Of a stretch of DNA of 64,000 nucleotides, positions 10,266 through 22,200 are shown in pieces. The first letter of the stretch is position 1, and every line of letters begins with the position of its first letter. The notes below the pieces were generated by a model. That model made no database searches, had not been told where the DNA came from, and saw only the letters and a program-made list of their open reading frames with translations. Source of the stretch: Pseudofabraea citricarpa (Eukaryota; Ascomycota; Leotiomycetes; Helotiales; Dermateaceae); the NCBI GenBank assembly GCA_029641185.1, contig JAPWGK010000017.1, positions 992,001 to 1,056,000 of the forward strand, written 5' to 3'. The translations under genes were made by a program, and so were the position numbers.

Positions 10266-12042
10266 ATGGCGACCATTCCAGGTGATACAAGCTCCTAGTA
10301 GAGTTGTCCAGCTGCTAATGAGTATTGTAGTCATTGTAAAGCATCAAGGGAAGAAGTACGAAGTCGACCTCGATCCCACATCTGTCGGCGAAGTTTTTAA
10401 ATTCCAGCTTTACTCCCTCACCGGCGTCGAGCCAGAAAGACAGAAGATTTTGGTCAAAGGTGGCCAGCTCAAAGATGATACCGACTTATCGAAGCTAGGG
10501 GCAAAGCCTGGCCAGACATTCATGATGATGGGCACACCTGCAGATGGTGGCAAGGATCTTGCTCGACCAGCGCAGCCCATCAAGTTTGTTGAGGATATGA
10601 CAGAGGCAGAGGCTGCTAGACAAGAGGGCGCTACACCGGCTGGGTTACAGAATCTGGGCAATACCTGCTATCTGAATTCAACTTTACAGACTTTGCGATC
10701 AGTTCCCGAGTTGCAACAAGAGCTTCTGAAGTACACCCCACCTCCTTCCTCCGGCCCAAGTGGTTCAACTCTGGGTGACCTGAGTAGTTTTGGTCTTGGT
10801 GGACTAGGTTCTTCAATGGATTTGACAGCATCACTGCGCGACCTTTACAAGCAAATGTCAGAGACGCAAGAAGGATTCCCACCACTCGTTTTCCTCAACG
10901 CCCTCCGAGCAGCTTTCCCACAATTTGCAGAAAAGTCAAAATCTGGTCATGGATACGCACAACAGGATGCAGAGGAGGCTTGGTCACAAATCATCCAACA
11001 ATTGCGTCAGAAACTGAAGATCACAGGATCTCCAGAGGGCGACATTTCATTCATTGACAAGTACTTGGCTGGCAGATTTGAGTCAGTCACCGAATGTGAT
11101 GAGGCGCAAGCAAGAGATGCCGGCGAAGAACCAGTAAAGGGCGATGATGCTTTTTTGAAGCTCGATTGCCACATCAGCGGAACCACAAATCATTTAAAGG
11201 ATGGTATCTTGGCGGCTTTGGAGGAGAAGATTGAGAAACAGTCGCCCATCCTCGGTCGAGATGCCGTTTATACCAAAAAGTCAAGAATTGCACGCCTTCC
11301 CAAGTATCTAACTGTGCACTTTGTACGATTCTTCTGGAAACGCGAGGCCCAAAAGAAAGCGAAGATCATGCGCAAGGTCACATTCCCTCGCGAGCTTGAC
11401 GTTGTTGAATTTTGCACAGACGAACTCAAATCAATGTTGGTCCCGGTCAGAGACAAGGTTCGTGTTATTCGAAAGGATGAGGAGGATGTTGAGCGAGCAC
11501 GCAAACGCCAAAAGCGCATCCACGACAAGCAAGTTGCTGACGAGGCTGCTGGAATCGTTGATTCTGTCTCTGAATCGACGAAGAAAGACGAGAAGAAGAA
11601 AGATGGCAAGGCTAGTGGCAGCGGTGATGTTGAGATGGAGGATGTTGTTTACAAGACTGATGCTGAAATTGATGCTGAGAAAGCAGCCGAGATTTTGGCT
11701 GCTAAGAAGGAGCTACATGCCCTCATTAATCCATCACTCGAAAAGGATGATGGTGCCAACAAATCAGGACTTTATGAGCTCCGTGGTATTGTCACTCATC
11801 AAGGCGCCAGTGCTGACAGTGGCCATTACACTTCATATGTCAAGAAACAGGGACTACTAGATCCTCAAACTGGCAAGAGAGGCGAGGAAGATGGAAATTG
11901 GTGGTGGTTTAACGATGACAAAGTTTCAGAGGTTGAGGCTGACAAGATTGATACTTTGTCCGGTGGTGGAGAGTCTCATTCGGCTTTGATTCTTTTGTAC
12001 CGAGCCATTCCTTTACCTTCTGCTGAAGGTATTACGGAATGA
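10266..12042 (+). CDS. UBP6: Proteasome-associated ubiquitin-specific protease Ubp6/USP14
   Basis: Two exons, 10266-10281 and 10331-12042, giving 575 residues. The first exon encodes only MATIP plus one base, so translation must splice to reach the rest. Residues ~5-75 form a ubiquitin-like domain that docks on the proteasome base. The USP catalytic core follows, with the Cys box GLQNLGNTCYLNS (Cys118) and the His box DSGHYTSYVK (His504), and then a WWWFNDDKV segment. The enzyme trims ubiquitin chains on proteasome-bound substrates and recycles ubiquitin. An acidic/Lys-rich insertion at roughly residues 405-450 interrupts the catalytic domain and is probably a disordered loop. Length fits filamentous fungal orthologues. 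Confidence 0.94.
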
Positions 12043-12479
12043 CCGGGTTCGGATGTAAGAGAAGTATGCATATGAGAGGCGTTTTGACTGTGAAAGAATG
12101 GTAGTATTGTGATGTCGTAACAGGTTTAGAAAGACTTGAGCGATGAACATAGACCGTAATACAAAAGACGTTGGTCATGAATTTATTTGCTCATTTGACT
12201 AATTCGCCATCTTATCTGAACGTTCTACCGTATCAAAGTGAATCATACTTATGTTTTCATATCTATTTCAAGCCAATATGACTCTATTCCGCTCACGCCT
12301 TGCGGAGACTTTCCAAAGTCGCCGAAAGCTCTCCGAAGCTAAGCGAGAGGAAAGTCTCCTTGAATTGGATAAATCGACTCGATTGCCCACCTATACAACC
12401 ACAGAACAAGAAAAAGAAACAGAACACTGCGAGTTACCACGATCGAAAAAGCAAAGCCACCTATATAACTTACTCTAAG
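12043..12479. other. Intergenic, 3' of UBP6 and 5' of methyltransferase
   Basis: Holds the UBP6 3' region and the promoter of the methyltransferase gene. Short open frames at 12251-12478 and 12300-12647 are not supported by homology or splicing and are treated as chance. Confidence 0.5.
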
Positions 12480-13503
12480 ATGTCGGATGTTGTAGAGAAG
12501 AACCGGGCGCATTTCAAGCAAGTTCATGTCATATTTCTATCCTACCACAACATTCCTGTCGTCATTCAAGCGATGATGTACTTGTCGTGCAGTTTCGTCT
12601 CCTGGTCATCCAATCTAAATGTTATACATCTATCTAATTCAAACTAAATTTTGATACCCAATCTCTAACTGATTATCTATTACAGTGATGCCGCAGCCAC
12701 ATATAATAGCAAATTCGAGAAAACGATCGAGCAATTGATCAAGGAAATCCAAGCCCGACGGGATTGGATAGGTGTAGACTGGGTTTCTGATTCCGATTCA
12801 GACGATGAGACTGAAGCAGAGAATACCTCGAAGCCTGCGAAGACGGTTAGGCTCTTGGATTATGCCTGTGGGACAGGTCTCGTATCACGTGTTGGTTCAC
12901 CCTTCCCACTCTCCAACTGAAGCTAGATTATTTATACGAAGCGTATACATACAGGCCCTCGCACCCTATGTAACGCAATGCATCGGGGTAGACATCTCGG
13001 AAAACATGGTCGAGGCGTACAACAACAGCGCCTCGAACCAAGGCCTTCCCGCATCTGAGATGCACGCCGTCGTTGGAAACCTCCTCTCTTCTTCAGCTGA
13101 CGACTCGTCTCTCTCCTCGCCGGAATTATTTGGCTTCGACCTCGCCGTCGTGGGCCTGGGCTTTCACCACTTTGAGAACCCGGCCCTCGCGGCGCAGAAA
13201 TTGGCTCAGAGGCTGAAGAAGGGTGGGGTGCTTCTCATTATTGATTTCTTGCCGCATGAGCATTTCTTCCATGGCCATGATGGCCATGGCGATAAAGGCG
13301 ATGACGATAAAGCTAAGCATACTGTCACGCACATGGGGTTCTCGGAGGACCAGGTTAAGGCTATGTTTGAAGGTGCTGGAGTAGGGGAGAAGTTTGAGTA
13401 TGTCGTTATGGGGAAGGGGGTGGTGTTTGTTAAGAAGGATGCGGAGGATGAGAGGAAGGAGATGAGGAGGAGTGTTTTTATGGCTAAGGGTGTGAAGTTG
13501 TGA
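12480..13503 (+). CDS. SAM-dependent methyltransferase (class I)
   Basis: Three exons: 12480-12517, 12686-12890 and 12955-13503, giving 263 residues. The first intron starts with GC (donor GCAAGT at 12518) and ends at TTACAG. Only this junction joins VEKNRAHF to NDAAATYNSKFE in frame, the usual N-terminus of this fungal group. Motif I is LLDYACGTG (residues 69-77), followed by an acidic motif II in GVDISENMVEAY and a FGFDLAVVGLGFHHF strand. It therefore has the Rossmann methyltransferase fold and probably acts on a small molecule; the substrate is unknown. An unusual His/Asp-rich loop lies at about residues 182-204 (HEHFFHGHDGHGD), where family members usually have a shorter linker. Convergent with the dehydratase gene. 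Confidence 0.85.
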
Positions 13504-13974
13504 GGTTTAGACTTAACATTATATTCTGGATAGCTAGGTAGGCTAGTTCTAAGTATGTTTCCAGAGGCTTAAGCATGGGATAATAATTTCAGGCGATGCG
13601 TGCATGATGAATTTGTGATATCAAACCCTCAAGCCCACCTTTACTTTATGAAAATCTACTTCCTTAAATTATCCCAAACTTCATGATTATTTGATTTTTA
13701 AGCAATTCTTTTTTTTTTATCCACCCTGTTTTAGTCACTTGAGCAGCCAAATTATTGCACGGCAGTTTGAATTTATAAGGCCAAAAAATGACACTTTGTT
13801 CTCAGCTTAGAGAAACAGCTCATCTCAATATCAAAATATGCCTGAGACTTGTCGCTCGTCGCCTGCTCGCTTGGTTTAAAGTGAAAGTTTCTTGTATCAA
13901 GTCACACAGCATGCAGATCAAGACTAAAATATCGCCAAAAGTATGTCGCTCAGAAGTTAATTAGACCTGGAATT
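13504..13974. other. Convergent 3' intergenic region
   Basis: Tail-to-tail spacer between the methyltransferase and the dehydratase. AT-rich with a T-run near 13710-13718. No gene seen. Confidence 0.5.
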
Positions 13975-15171
13975 TTAGATCCTACTCGGCAACTCAGCTA
14001 GACAAAAGCCCTCACTTGAGATCTGATCCCCCGCCTCAACTACAAAACTTGCACTTCCAGTATAGAACGCTTGGCCCTCAACACGCACCACAACGCCTCT
14101 CCCATTACCTCCACCTTTCACCTCGACCTCCTCCACAACCTCAGCCACAAAGGCTCCTTGGCCATGCGATGCGGAAACCAAAGAATGATACGTCCATTTC
14201 TGACCTAACTTTCTCAGTTTCCTCGCATGAGCCAGTGCCATCCTTGCAGCGACCGACGAACCCGTAGGCGACCGATCGATCTGCTGATTGCCGAAGAAAC
14301 ATACACCTATCTCTACTCCATCTGTTCCTTTCTCAGCTACACAATTCCCACCTGGTTCGCGGTCCACCACGATGACGGAGAAGAGCAGCTCGGAAGTGAC
14401 TTCTTCTCCTGGTGGCTTGAAGTAACCTCGATATTGTGGACCAGAAATGATCAGGTCTTTCAAGGCTTTCGACGCACAGTCTAACTGCACGAGATCGACA
14501 TCCTTCAGCCCGTCAGGAAATCCGAGATTCTTCGCTTCGACAATGACGAAGAACCCTCCGCCGTAACTGATATCCACCAGCACGCCCTCTGCATCCTGCT
14601 GCATATCCGATGGAATATCGATCTGTAACTCAATCGCCGTAGCGAACGACGGGACAGAGAAGAAAGCGATCTTGCGAGTGACATCCACAGTCTTCCCATC
14701 CGGCAATGTAGGAACCTCGATCCTGACAATACCCGCTGGGACATGCAACCTCACAAGCGTGATTTTCTTCTCCGCATCAAACACCAACTTCCCACGGCCG
14801 GGGAAAATCTCCTCGTCCCACGTATCGACGAGGAACCTGCCCAGCGCAATGGTCGAATGCCCACACATGGTCCCGTATCCAGCGTTGTGCATGAACAAGC
14901 ATCCCATATCTGCCTCGCCGGACGCCGTGAACTCCGTACTGGGGATCAGCATGGTCCCGAACATGTCTTTGTGCCCTCGAGGCTCGTACATCAGCTGACG
15001 TCGGATGTGGTCATATTTCGATTTGGCGAGCACCCGTTTTTGCAGTAGTGATTTTCCAGCTAGCTCTGGGAAGCCTCGGAGGAGAATTCGGACGGGCTCG
15101 CCCGTTGTGTGCATGTCGATACATTGCAGGGTTGCTGGGGTGGCTACTTGGAGGGATTTGAAGATGTCCAT
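13975..15171 (-). CDS. Proline racemase family, probable trans-3-hydroxy-L-proline dehydratase
   Basis: Intronless. I place the start at the ATG beginning MDIFKSLQ (398 residues). The frame is open further up to 15399, but that extra sequence looks untranslated. Family hallmarks are CIDMHTTGEPVRI near the N-terminus and GTMCGHSTIALG with the first active-site Cys103. In true proline racemases the second catalytic Cys sits in a SPCG motif. Here the matching motif is RSPTGSS with Thr303, the Cys-to-Thr change typical of trans-3-hydroxy-L-proline dehydratases. The expected reaction is dehydration of trans-3-hydroxy-L-proline to pyrroline-2-carboxylate, allowing use of collagen- or peptide-derived hydroxyproline. 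Likely cytosolic. Divergent from a glyoxalase-like gene. Confidence 0.88.
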   Translation of the reverse strand: MDIFKSLQVATPATLQCIDMHTTGEPVRILLRGFPELAGKSLLQKRVLAKSKYDHIRRQLMYEPRGHKDMFGTMLIPSTEFTASGEADMGCLFMHNAGYGTMCGHSTIALGRFLVDTWDEEIFPGRGKLVFDAEKKITLVRLHVPAGIVRIEVPTLPDGKTVDVTRKIAFFSVPSFATAIELQIDIPSDMQQDAEGVLVDISYGGGFFVIVEAKNLGFPDGLKDVDLVQLDCASKALKDLIISGPQYRGYFKPPGEEVTSELLFSVIVVDREPGGNCVAEKGTDGVEIGVCFFGNQQIDRSPTGSSVAARMALAHARKLRKLGQKWTYHSLVSASHGQGAFVAEVVEEVEVKGGGNGRGVVVRVEGQAFYTGSASFVVEAGDQISSEGFCLAELPSRI

Positions 15172-15752
15172 TTTGACGGGTTGGATGTGTGAAGAGTCAC
15201 ACGCGAGGGAGTGGGATGTTTGAAGTTGATATCTAAATTGATCGCGTTTAAATGGTGTTGTATGGGTTCTGAATGGATCGAAATTATCTCGGGATGGGTA
15301 TAAAATACGTTCTTGGTAAAGTGACTGAGATAATCGTTCTTGTGCTGTGTTGCTTGAGTGCTTGAGTTGCAATATCTTTCCCGAGCGAGAAAACCTCACC
15401 CAGGTGGTTGCACGTGACAGTAGATATATTGGACTTATGTAGGGTAGCTTTGATATGATATTTCATGCCTTTTAAATCTCCAAAGAGATTAATAGAACAT
15501 TTTCAAGATATAGAGTACACACTGTGACGTTGCAGGTTGCATGTCTGCAGGTAGATGTTTAGTAAGACGTGATACCAACACACCTAGCTCCCCCTCCACT
15601 CTTGACCACTTACTTAACCTCCAGATATTGCACCACCAGCACGAGAATTGTGCAATAAGTAAATAATTACATGTAAAAACATCATCTTTCCTTTCCATCC
15701 TTGGAAAGCCTTTCTCCTAAAATTTAATCCCTCTCACACAACCAAGCAAAAA
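15172..15752. promoter_or_regulatory. Divergent promoter region, dehydratase / glyoxalase-like
   Basis: About 580 bp between two divergent starts. Pyrimidine-rich sequence (15600-15750) precedes the glyoxalase-like ATG. Shared regulation is possible but not shown. Confidence 0.4.
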
Positions 15753-16550
15753 ATGGCACACATCTTCCTCGACCACATCGTGATCTTACTTCCTCACGCC
15801 GAAGTAGTCAACCCGCCAGAATGGCTCACATCACACTTCACCATCACGCCGGGAGGCCGACACGCAGGGGGGCAAACCGACAATAAGCTCATCATTTTCC
15901 AGGACGGGTCATACATAGAACTAATCGCCTTCGTGGATGACGATGCACAGCACCGAGCCGGCCACCGGTGGGGGAACAAGTCGTACGGGATAATCGACTA
16001 CGCACTAATCACGTCGACGAGCGCCGAAGAGAACCATGCTGGGATCCAGAAGAGACTGTCCGAGGCCGGGTTGGGGTTTAAGTACGAGCAGCCGGAAGCT
16101 GGAGGCAGGCAGAGAGAAGACGGCCAGGTCTTGAAGTGGAAAGTCACCGTGCCTGAATCCCCCATCCAGCGCGGCGAGTTGCCGTTCTTCTGCCACGATG
16201 TCACGCCCCGGGAATTGAGGGTCCCGTTTTCGAAGGACAGCACTACGCATAAGAGTGGTGCGTATGGCATCAAACAGCTCGCCGTGTTTGCGGATGAGAA
16301 GGGGGTCGGGGATCTGGTGAAGGCGTACGGTGCCGTGCTGGATTTACCGAATGCTGATGAGAAGGGAACTGCGGGATTGTTTAAATTGCCGACCTTCAAT
16401 CGCGTGGATGCGAAGCAGTCTCCGGAGTTGCTTGTGAAAGTGCCGGTTGATTCGCAGAAGGGGGTTGTGGCCCAGAAGGGCGGCCTCCTCTTGGATGACT
16501 TAGTGATTGGTGGTACTCCTGATCTTCACTGGAATCAGCTCAAGGGCTAG
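15753..16550 (+). CDS. Glyoxalase-like domain protein
   Basis: Intronless, 265 residues. The N-terminus MAHIFLDHIVILLP has the early His (His8) that is a typical metal ligand in vicinal-oxygen-chelate folds. GGRHAGGQTDNKLIIF and DGSYIELIAFVDD follow, matching the fungal glyoxalase-like (Glyoxalase_3) pattern in which the Glu of YIEL is a second ligand. A second half around residues 170-260 looks like the paired module. Substrate unknown. The family covers diverse lyases, isomerases and dioxygenase-like proteins. Placed head-to-head with the hydroxyproline dehydratase and tail-to-tail with UBX2-like. Confidence 0.85.
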   Translation: MAHIFLDHIVILLPHAEVVNPPEWLTSHFTITPGGRHAGGQTDNKLIIFQDGSYIELIAFVDDDAQHRAGHRWGNKSYGIIDYALITSTSAEENHAGIQKRLSEAGLGFKYEQPEAGGRQREDGQVLKWKVTVPESPIQRGELPFFCHDVTPRELRVPFSKDSTTHKSGAYGIKQLAVFADEKGVGDLVKAYGAVLDLPNADEKGTAGLFKLPTFNRVDAKQSPELLVKVPVDSQKGVVAQKGGLLLDDLVIGGTPDLHWNQLKG

Positions 16551-16971
16551 TAATCAATATAGAATGCTATGATCATCTGTCCGTTCCCCAAAAAATTCGG
16601 ATTCTTAATTTTCACATATTCCAAAAAAGCTTATAGGAGAAACAGGAAACTGAAATTTATTATCGATTCAGTTATCAGAAGCATTTGCTAATTCAAAAAC
16701 AACTGGACTCCATGAAATCCCCAATTGTTAAGTGCTAGCTCGTTATCAAAAAGTAGTAGTTTACTTAAAAGCACTAAGTTGCAAGGCAGGTAATTTCTAA
16801 AATCCTGTCGCTTAGTTGCTAATATGTTTCTTCGCTAATGGTCATGATCTCATGTCCACTAGCAAACAGAGCAGACTTCTGGTTTATAATGTTTTAATAC
16901 GCCAATTGAAAGCTGGGAGAGTTATTCTATCAAGTTCTGGATACCAAGGCGCCATAAATTTGACGCTTGGT
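16551..16971. other. Convergent 3' intergenic region
   Basis: AT-rich spacer between the glyoxalase-like gene and the UBX-domain gene. No coding signal. Confidence 0.5.
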
Positions 16972-18556
16972 TTATTCGTCCTCATCATCCGTGATGGGTT
17001 CCACAATCAGATTTCCACTCTTTCCAACTTTTTCTGCTATCGTTCCCCCTTCTTCAATCGAGTAAATGACTCTTGGTAAGGTAGAAACCAATCTAAAATC
17101 GTATTTGTGCTCATAATTGTCGGGCTTCGAGGACTCTTGGCCAACACTACCTTCCTTAAGAAGATCGTAGCACTCGACAAAAGCATACAACTCCTCAATA
17201 CTTGCGTCCCCATTAAATCTTCTCATAACCCTTGCAGCTTCTGGCATCTTCAGTGCTATTCTAACAACACCAGGGGCATTTAAACTTGGCTCCGGTGTGA
17301 TATTTTGCGCTCTCCAAGACTTCCATTGACTTCGTCGCTCTTTCAAAGATTCGGCCGCTGCGGCTTCTTCTGCCGCTCTTTGTTCTGCGGCTGCAGCTTC
17401 TTTCTCGGCCTCACGCCTTAGCCTTGCTCGTTCTCTATCTTGCGCCAAAGATCGCTCATATGCCGAATTCTGCTCGTCGCGTAGTGATCTCTCAAATTGT
17501 TGTGCTGACCTCGCTGCCCGCACTGTGGCTAATTGTTCAGAATGTGCCGCCATTGCTGTTTGTAGCTTGGCGATATAAGCCGCTGAAGGTACAGGACCCG
17601 TCACCCTTGCAACGACTGACATGGCAGTTGAACCTTGCTGGGGAGTATGTGTGATCAAAGCTGTGAATGGAAATTTGGTGCACCGGAGGGCGGTTGAGAC
17701 TTGGTATGCTTCCGAGTCTCGAATATCGCCAACCCAGAGGATGATGTTGTTCGCAGGCGCATTAACAAAGTCTACAACCTCCTGGGATAGAAGAGTCTCG
17801 CGATTAAACGAGGACGTATCATCATGCTCAGGCGAGATAAGAATAATAAGGAGGAATTTGAGGTCCTTCTTGGCAAGGTCAAGCGCTTGCGCATAACCGC
17901 CATCATAAAATGGGAGACTGTTTGTGCCGTAATCCTCCTCAAACTCGCGCTTCACACGCGCAGCGCAATCTCTCGGTTTCAACGACTTGCGTCCAATTGT
18001 ATTCGTCCTTCTGGTGGTTCCTGTTGTCGGACTCGGTCGGAATATGCGCGGGAGGAAAGGGAAAAGATAAGAGAATAAGCTGAAAGGAAGTGCGAACAGC
18101 TTATATATTAGACTAAAAGGCGAAAAGAGGAGGGATAGCAGGAACGGTGGTCGGTGGATGACCTGGCCGTCTGTCTGCGGCACTATTCGAGGGGCAGCAT
18201 CTGGTGGGCTCTGGGATCTCGAGGGATGTCGTCCACCATACGATCCATTCAAGAGACTCTGTTGGAGGTTCTCCTGCCTTGCTGCTCGTGGTGGGGGTAC
18301 ATTCTGAGCTGCGAGAGCTTCTGCGACTAGATCCGGACCCTCGCCATCGAAGAACTTGGCAATGGCAATCTAGCAGACGGTCAGCGGAGAGCATACGTCC
18401 TCGAGGAGGGGGACCTACCTCGACATTCCACTGCGAGCGCTGGAGCAAAGGGATTGCTGCTGCGGTATCCTGGTCCGTCACGGCAGTGTACTGTTGCAAG
18501 GCCAGCTGCTGCGATTCGGACAGCTGGCTGATATCATTTGGCGCTGCGTTTGCCAT
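16972..18556 (-). CDS. UBX-domain ER-associated degradation protein (Ubx2/FAF2-like)
   Basis: Two exons, 18556-18419 and 18369-16972, giving 511 residues. In order: an N-terminal UBA-like segment (ISQLSESQQLALQQYTAVT...RSQWNVE), a short linker, a hydrophobic hairpin at about residues 110-145 (PPFLLSLLFSPFSLIYKLF), and a thioredoxin-like UAS domain containing KFLLIILISPEHDDT and NIILWVGDI. A long charged Ala/Glu/Arg coiled coil follows, then a C-terminal UBX domain (VVRIALKMPEAARVMRRF). This architecture is that of Ubx2 in yeast and FAF2/UBXD8 in animals, which recruits Cdc48/p97 to the ER membrane and lipid droplets. It ends with a short acidic tail. Divergent from PAN3. Confidence 0.92.
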
Positions 18557-19297
18557 TGTGATCTACTCTGGCAGGACAACGAACGTATGGTTGGTCTATG
18601 ATTGCATTGCGGAGGGATATGGGAGCATCGGCAGATGCGTAAAAGCTATGGCGTACCGGTGGGGTGAGGACGATATACTGTCTGGTTGGGGGAATGCATA
18701 AAAGAGGACAACCATGAGCCACTGCGTCCGGAGCGGGGTGGCATTAGAGGTGCTGATAGAGGCACGGGATCCCTTCGTCATAGCTCACCGCCCGGGGGGA
18801 GAAACATGAATCCGCTCGCAACGTCAGCATCTCGTCGCCCCCAGCGCCGGCAGCAAGAAGCCTGCCAGCCAAGCACCAAGCACCAAGCACCAAGCACCAA
18901 GCACCAAGCACCAAGCACCAAACCAAGCACCCGCTGCACTCCCTCGAGCACCCACCCGCGTTATCGGCACCCTTCGTTTTCGGCCATGGACCTGTGAGGC
19001 CATCAACGCGTCAAATCTGCCCGTCTCCTGTCCTCTTCAGTCGGTTCGTTCCCTCGATGGGCCCTTCTTGTCCTGTTGCAACAACTACTTGGGAAATGCA
19101 CGCCAGAATCAAGTAAGCTAACACGACAGCCCGCCCTCAGCCTGCCTCCCACGATCCCAATCCCTCCTCTGTCCCATCCACCATCCATTGGCGCGCGCAT
19201 TGCCTCTGCAGCATATGATGAGCGTCGGCTTACTCGAGGACAGGCTCCGTATTGTGTTATCGGGGCGTGGCAGATAGTTGGAAGGACCGCGATTACC
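18557..19297. promoter_or_regulatory. Divergent UBX2-like / PAN3 promoter region
   Basis: About 740 bp between divergent genes, with GC-rich stretches and a heptanucleotide minisatellite (listed separately). Small open frames here have no support. Confidence 0.45.
18870..18930. repeat. 7-bp minisatellite (CAAGCAC)n
   Basis: Seven or so head-to-tail copies of CAAGCAC with one interrupted copy at the right end, lying in the UBX2-like/PAN3 intergenic region. Confidence 0.9.
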
Positions 19298-22200
19298 ATG
19301 GCCGCTACACGCTATTCCCCGCCTGAAGTGCGGAAGCCTGTGGGCTCTCCCCGACCCAGGGGACGCGGTATGTCGAAGACTCGGGATGCTGGGGTGGCGT
19401 GGTCCCAGGAGAAGAGCTGATGGCTGATGGGTGTTGTAGAGAGTTCCAAGGATACCTTGTGCCGGAACGTCCTGATATACGGCCATTGTCGTTACGAAGA
19501 CCAAGGCTGCGCCTTCAACCACGACCCTAACAAGACAAACTCTTCACAGACTGAAATGTAAGTTATGATTTCCCTCCACATCTGGATTGGCGGGCCATGT
19601 TGCCTGCTCCCGCCCGGGCATGCTCGACCTCTGAAACACATCTTTACTTTTGACGACCTTGGCTGTGATGATGTCAAAATATATCAAAATGCCGTGGTGC
19701 CCGATTGAAGCTGGAGTGAACCAGGAAGGGGCATACAAGCGCTGGAATATGGACAAGATGTTGCAAGTGTGGTAGACACCCGTGTCCAAGAACAAAACAA
19801 GTCGGGAAAGTGCGAGTTTGGAAAATCAGGTCTACACAAAGAACTGGAAATCAACGAACGATTCTGCATAAATTCCACCAAAGTAGTCGTTACTTGGATA
19901 TGCTATTGTTAGCATTGGCATCCGAGTAGAAGCGTCCTGTCCTACAAATCCGAATCCACAGACGTCCTCGACTCGTATCATTAAGTTGAATGCTTGCAAA
20001 CCAGTATCTTCAGCCCGAAGTGGTTGTTACTCGTGCCCGGATCGATATTTGCAGAGTGTACACCATTGTAGAGAATATCGAGAAACCTGCCAGGAAGACC
20101 TATTGTTAGACCAAGTCCTCCGCCATGTCAAACATCCATGGACATCCCTCAGTACGACCAGCCAAGCCTCAGCCCCAACCTCCAACCTCCAATATCGTCC
20201 AACCGTCCAGCCTTGGAACACAAGAAGGAAATTCGGGCAGTCTGATAACGGCCTACTGCACACATACCGTGTTGGCTCCAGAGAACAATCTCGGAAGCTT
20301 AGGATCATCTCCTTCACCTGGGTACAACTCAAAGAGTCCATACCAGACAGCAGTGTCAGGAATCCATGACCAATGTGAGGTTAGCAATGACCTTGGGAGC
20401 ACCCAATCCAAACCTGGCAACGCGAACCAAGAATATCATACTGCGTTAGGTTCTCAATGTGATGAACAATCCACGCTGATTGAGTTTGCCATTGAAGGAT
20501 CACATTCTTTACCGACCAAAAACAAGCCAAACACCAACCGCCGTCAAGACCCGAAGACGCAACTGCAGAATCAATTAAAACGACAAATTGGAGGGTCATA
20601 TGTTGAGGAAATAAAGGCTAATCGTTTCGTTAAAAACAGCACCAAAAAGCCCCTAAGTGTGGAATCGCCAGCATTCAAGCCTGCAACCTTACCTGTGCCC
20701 GGAAAGGGCGCAACAATTTCAGCGCAGGCTGCAAGTGCAGCACCATTCACACCTCGGAACATTGCATCTGGTAAAGGTATTGTCTCCTTGCTCTGGATCA
20801 GCTTCTAAAGAAAATTAGGTGCGGCCACACCAAATTCTCAGCTAGAGGTTGAATCTGTAACGTTCAACCCAGCTCAAGCGAGAGAGTTTACTCCACAAAG
20901 CTATGATCTTTCTCAAAAGGTAATCCAATCTTCCCTCTAGCATTTTCGCAGGATGATCACGTTTGAATGAACTGGATCTCTAACATTCAAAAGGTCTCAA
21001 CAAATGGCACTGCCCCTGATGGCCAGGTCTCGTTTGACCCCTTCTCCATGAGTGCAGTCAACTCAGCTCTGCCTACTCCTCAATATAACCCCTACCTTGA
21101 AGAGAACAACCCTTTAGCGAATGCTGGAGCAGGCTATTATGCCGGGCAATCTGGCTATACTGCATCTGCGCAACCAGTAAGTAGAACAATTATCCAATGA
21201 TTTCTTGTCCTAATCATTTTAGATCCAATACCATCTATATGCACCAATAGGCCCACACAGAGAAGATATTCTACAGTATCAGCGGCATGCCCATGACTTT
21301 TTTATGCCTGAGAAGCTGCGCGAGGAGTTACAAAAGAAATCGGAAGCCGCTTTACAGGTCATGCCAAGTAAGCATTCAAGGTGGAACTCTTACAATCTTA
21401 CTTACAATTCATAGACTCGCAGCTGCCTTCTCTTGACAACTATCATACCTTGGTTGCTTTAGACACAAGCCAGCATCGAAGTGCAACTGTTTTTGGCTAT
21501 CCGAGTTGGGTATACAAAGCCACATCTCATAAGAATGGCAAATTTTATTGTTTAAGAAGATTAGAAGGTTTGTTCATGTTGATATCATCTGGCATAGTTC
21601 TGACCCAAGATATAGGCTACAAATTGTCGAACGAAAATTCTATTAGACTTGTAAAGGAGTGGCGAAAAGTCAATAATGGGGGTGTTGTTACAGTTCATGA
21701 TGCGTTTACCACACGCCAATTCGGAGACGCATCTCTCATATTTGTGACAGACTATCATCCACTCTCAAAAACTTTGGTTGAACACCAACTTGCCAGTCCA
21801 AATCGATTTGGGAGTCGTCTACCACCTCCGCCACCAGTCCCAGAACCAGTATTGTGGGGATACATAGTCCAGTTAACATCTGCCATCAAAGCCATCCACG
21901 ATGTCAACCTTGCAGTTAGATGCATGGAACCTAGCAAAGTTTTACTGACGGGCAAGAACCGAATTCGTCTAAATGCATGCTCGGTTCTCGATGTCGTACA
22001 ATTCGATGCTCAACGACCTATTGCAGATTTGCAACAAGAAGATTTTATACTGTTCGGAAGACTTATTTTATACATTGCGACAAATACACTAGCGCAGCAC
22101 CCCTCAACAATGAAAACACTTCTCGATCAGATGACCCGTACTTACTCACTTGAAATTTGCGACACGGTCGGGTGGCTTGTCTCCACGGGCACGAAGAGCA

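Noticed and set aside
15172..15399. N-terminal extension of the dehydratase
   Set aside because: In frame but poorly protein-like. The internal ATG starting MDIFKSLQ gives the normal family length.
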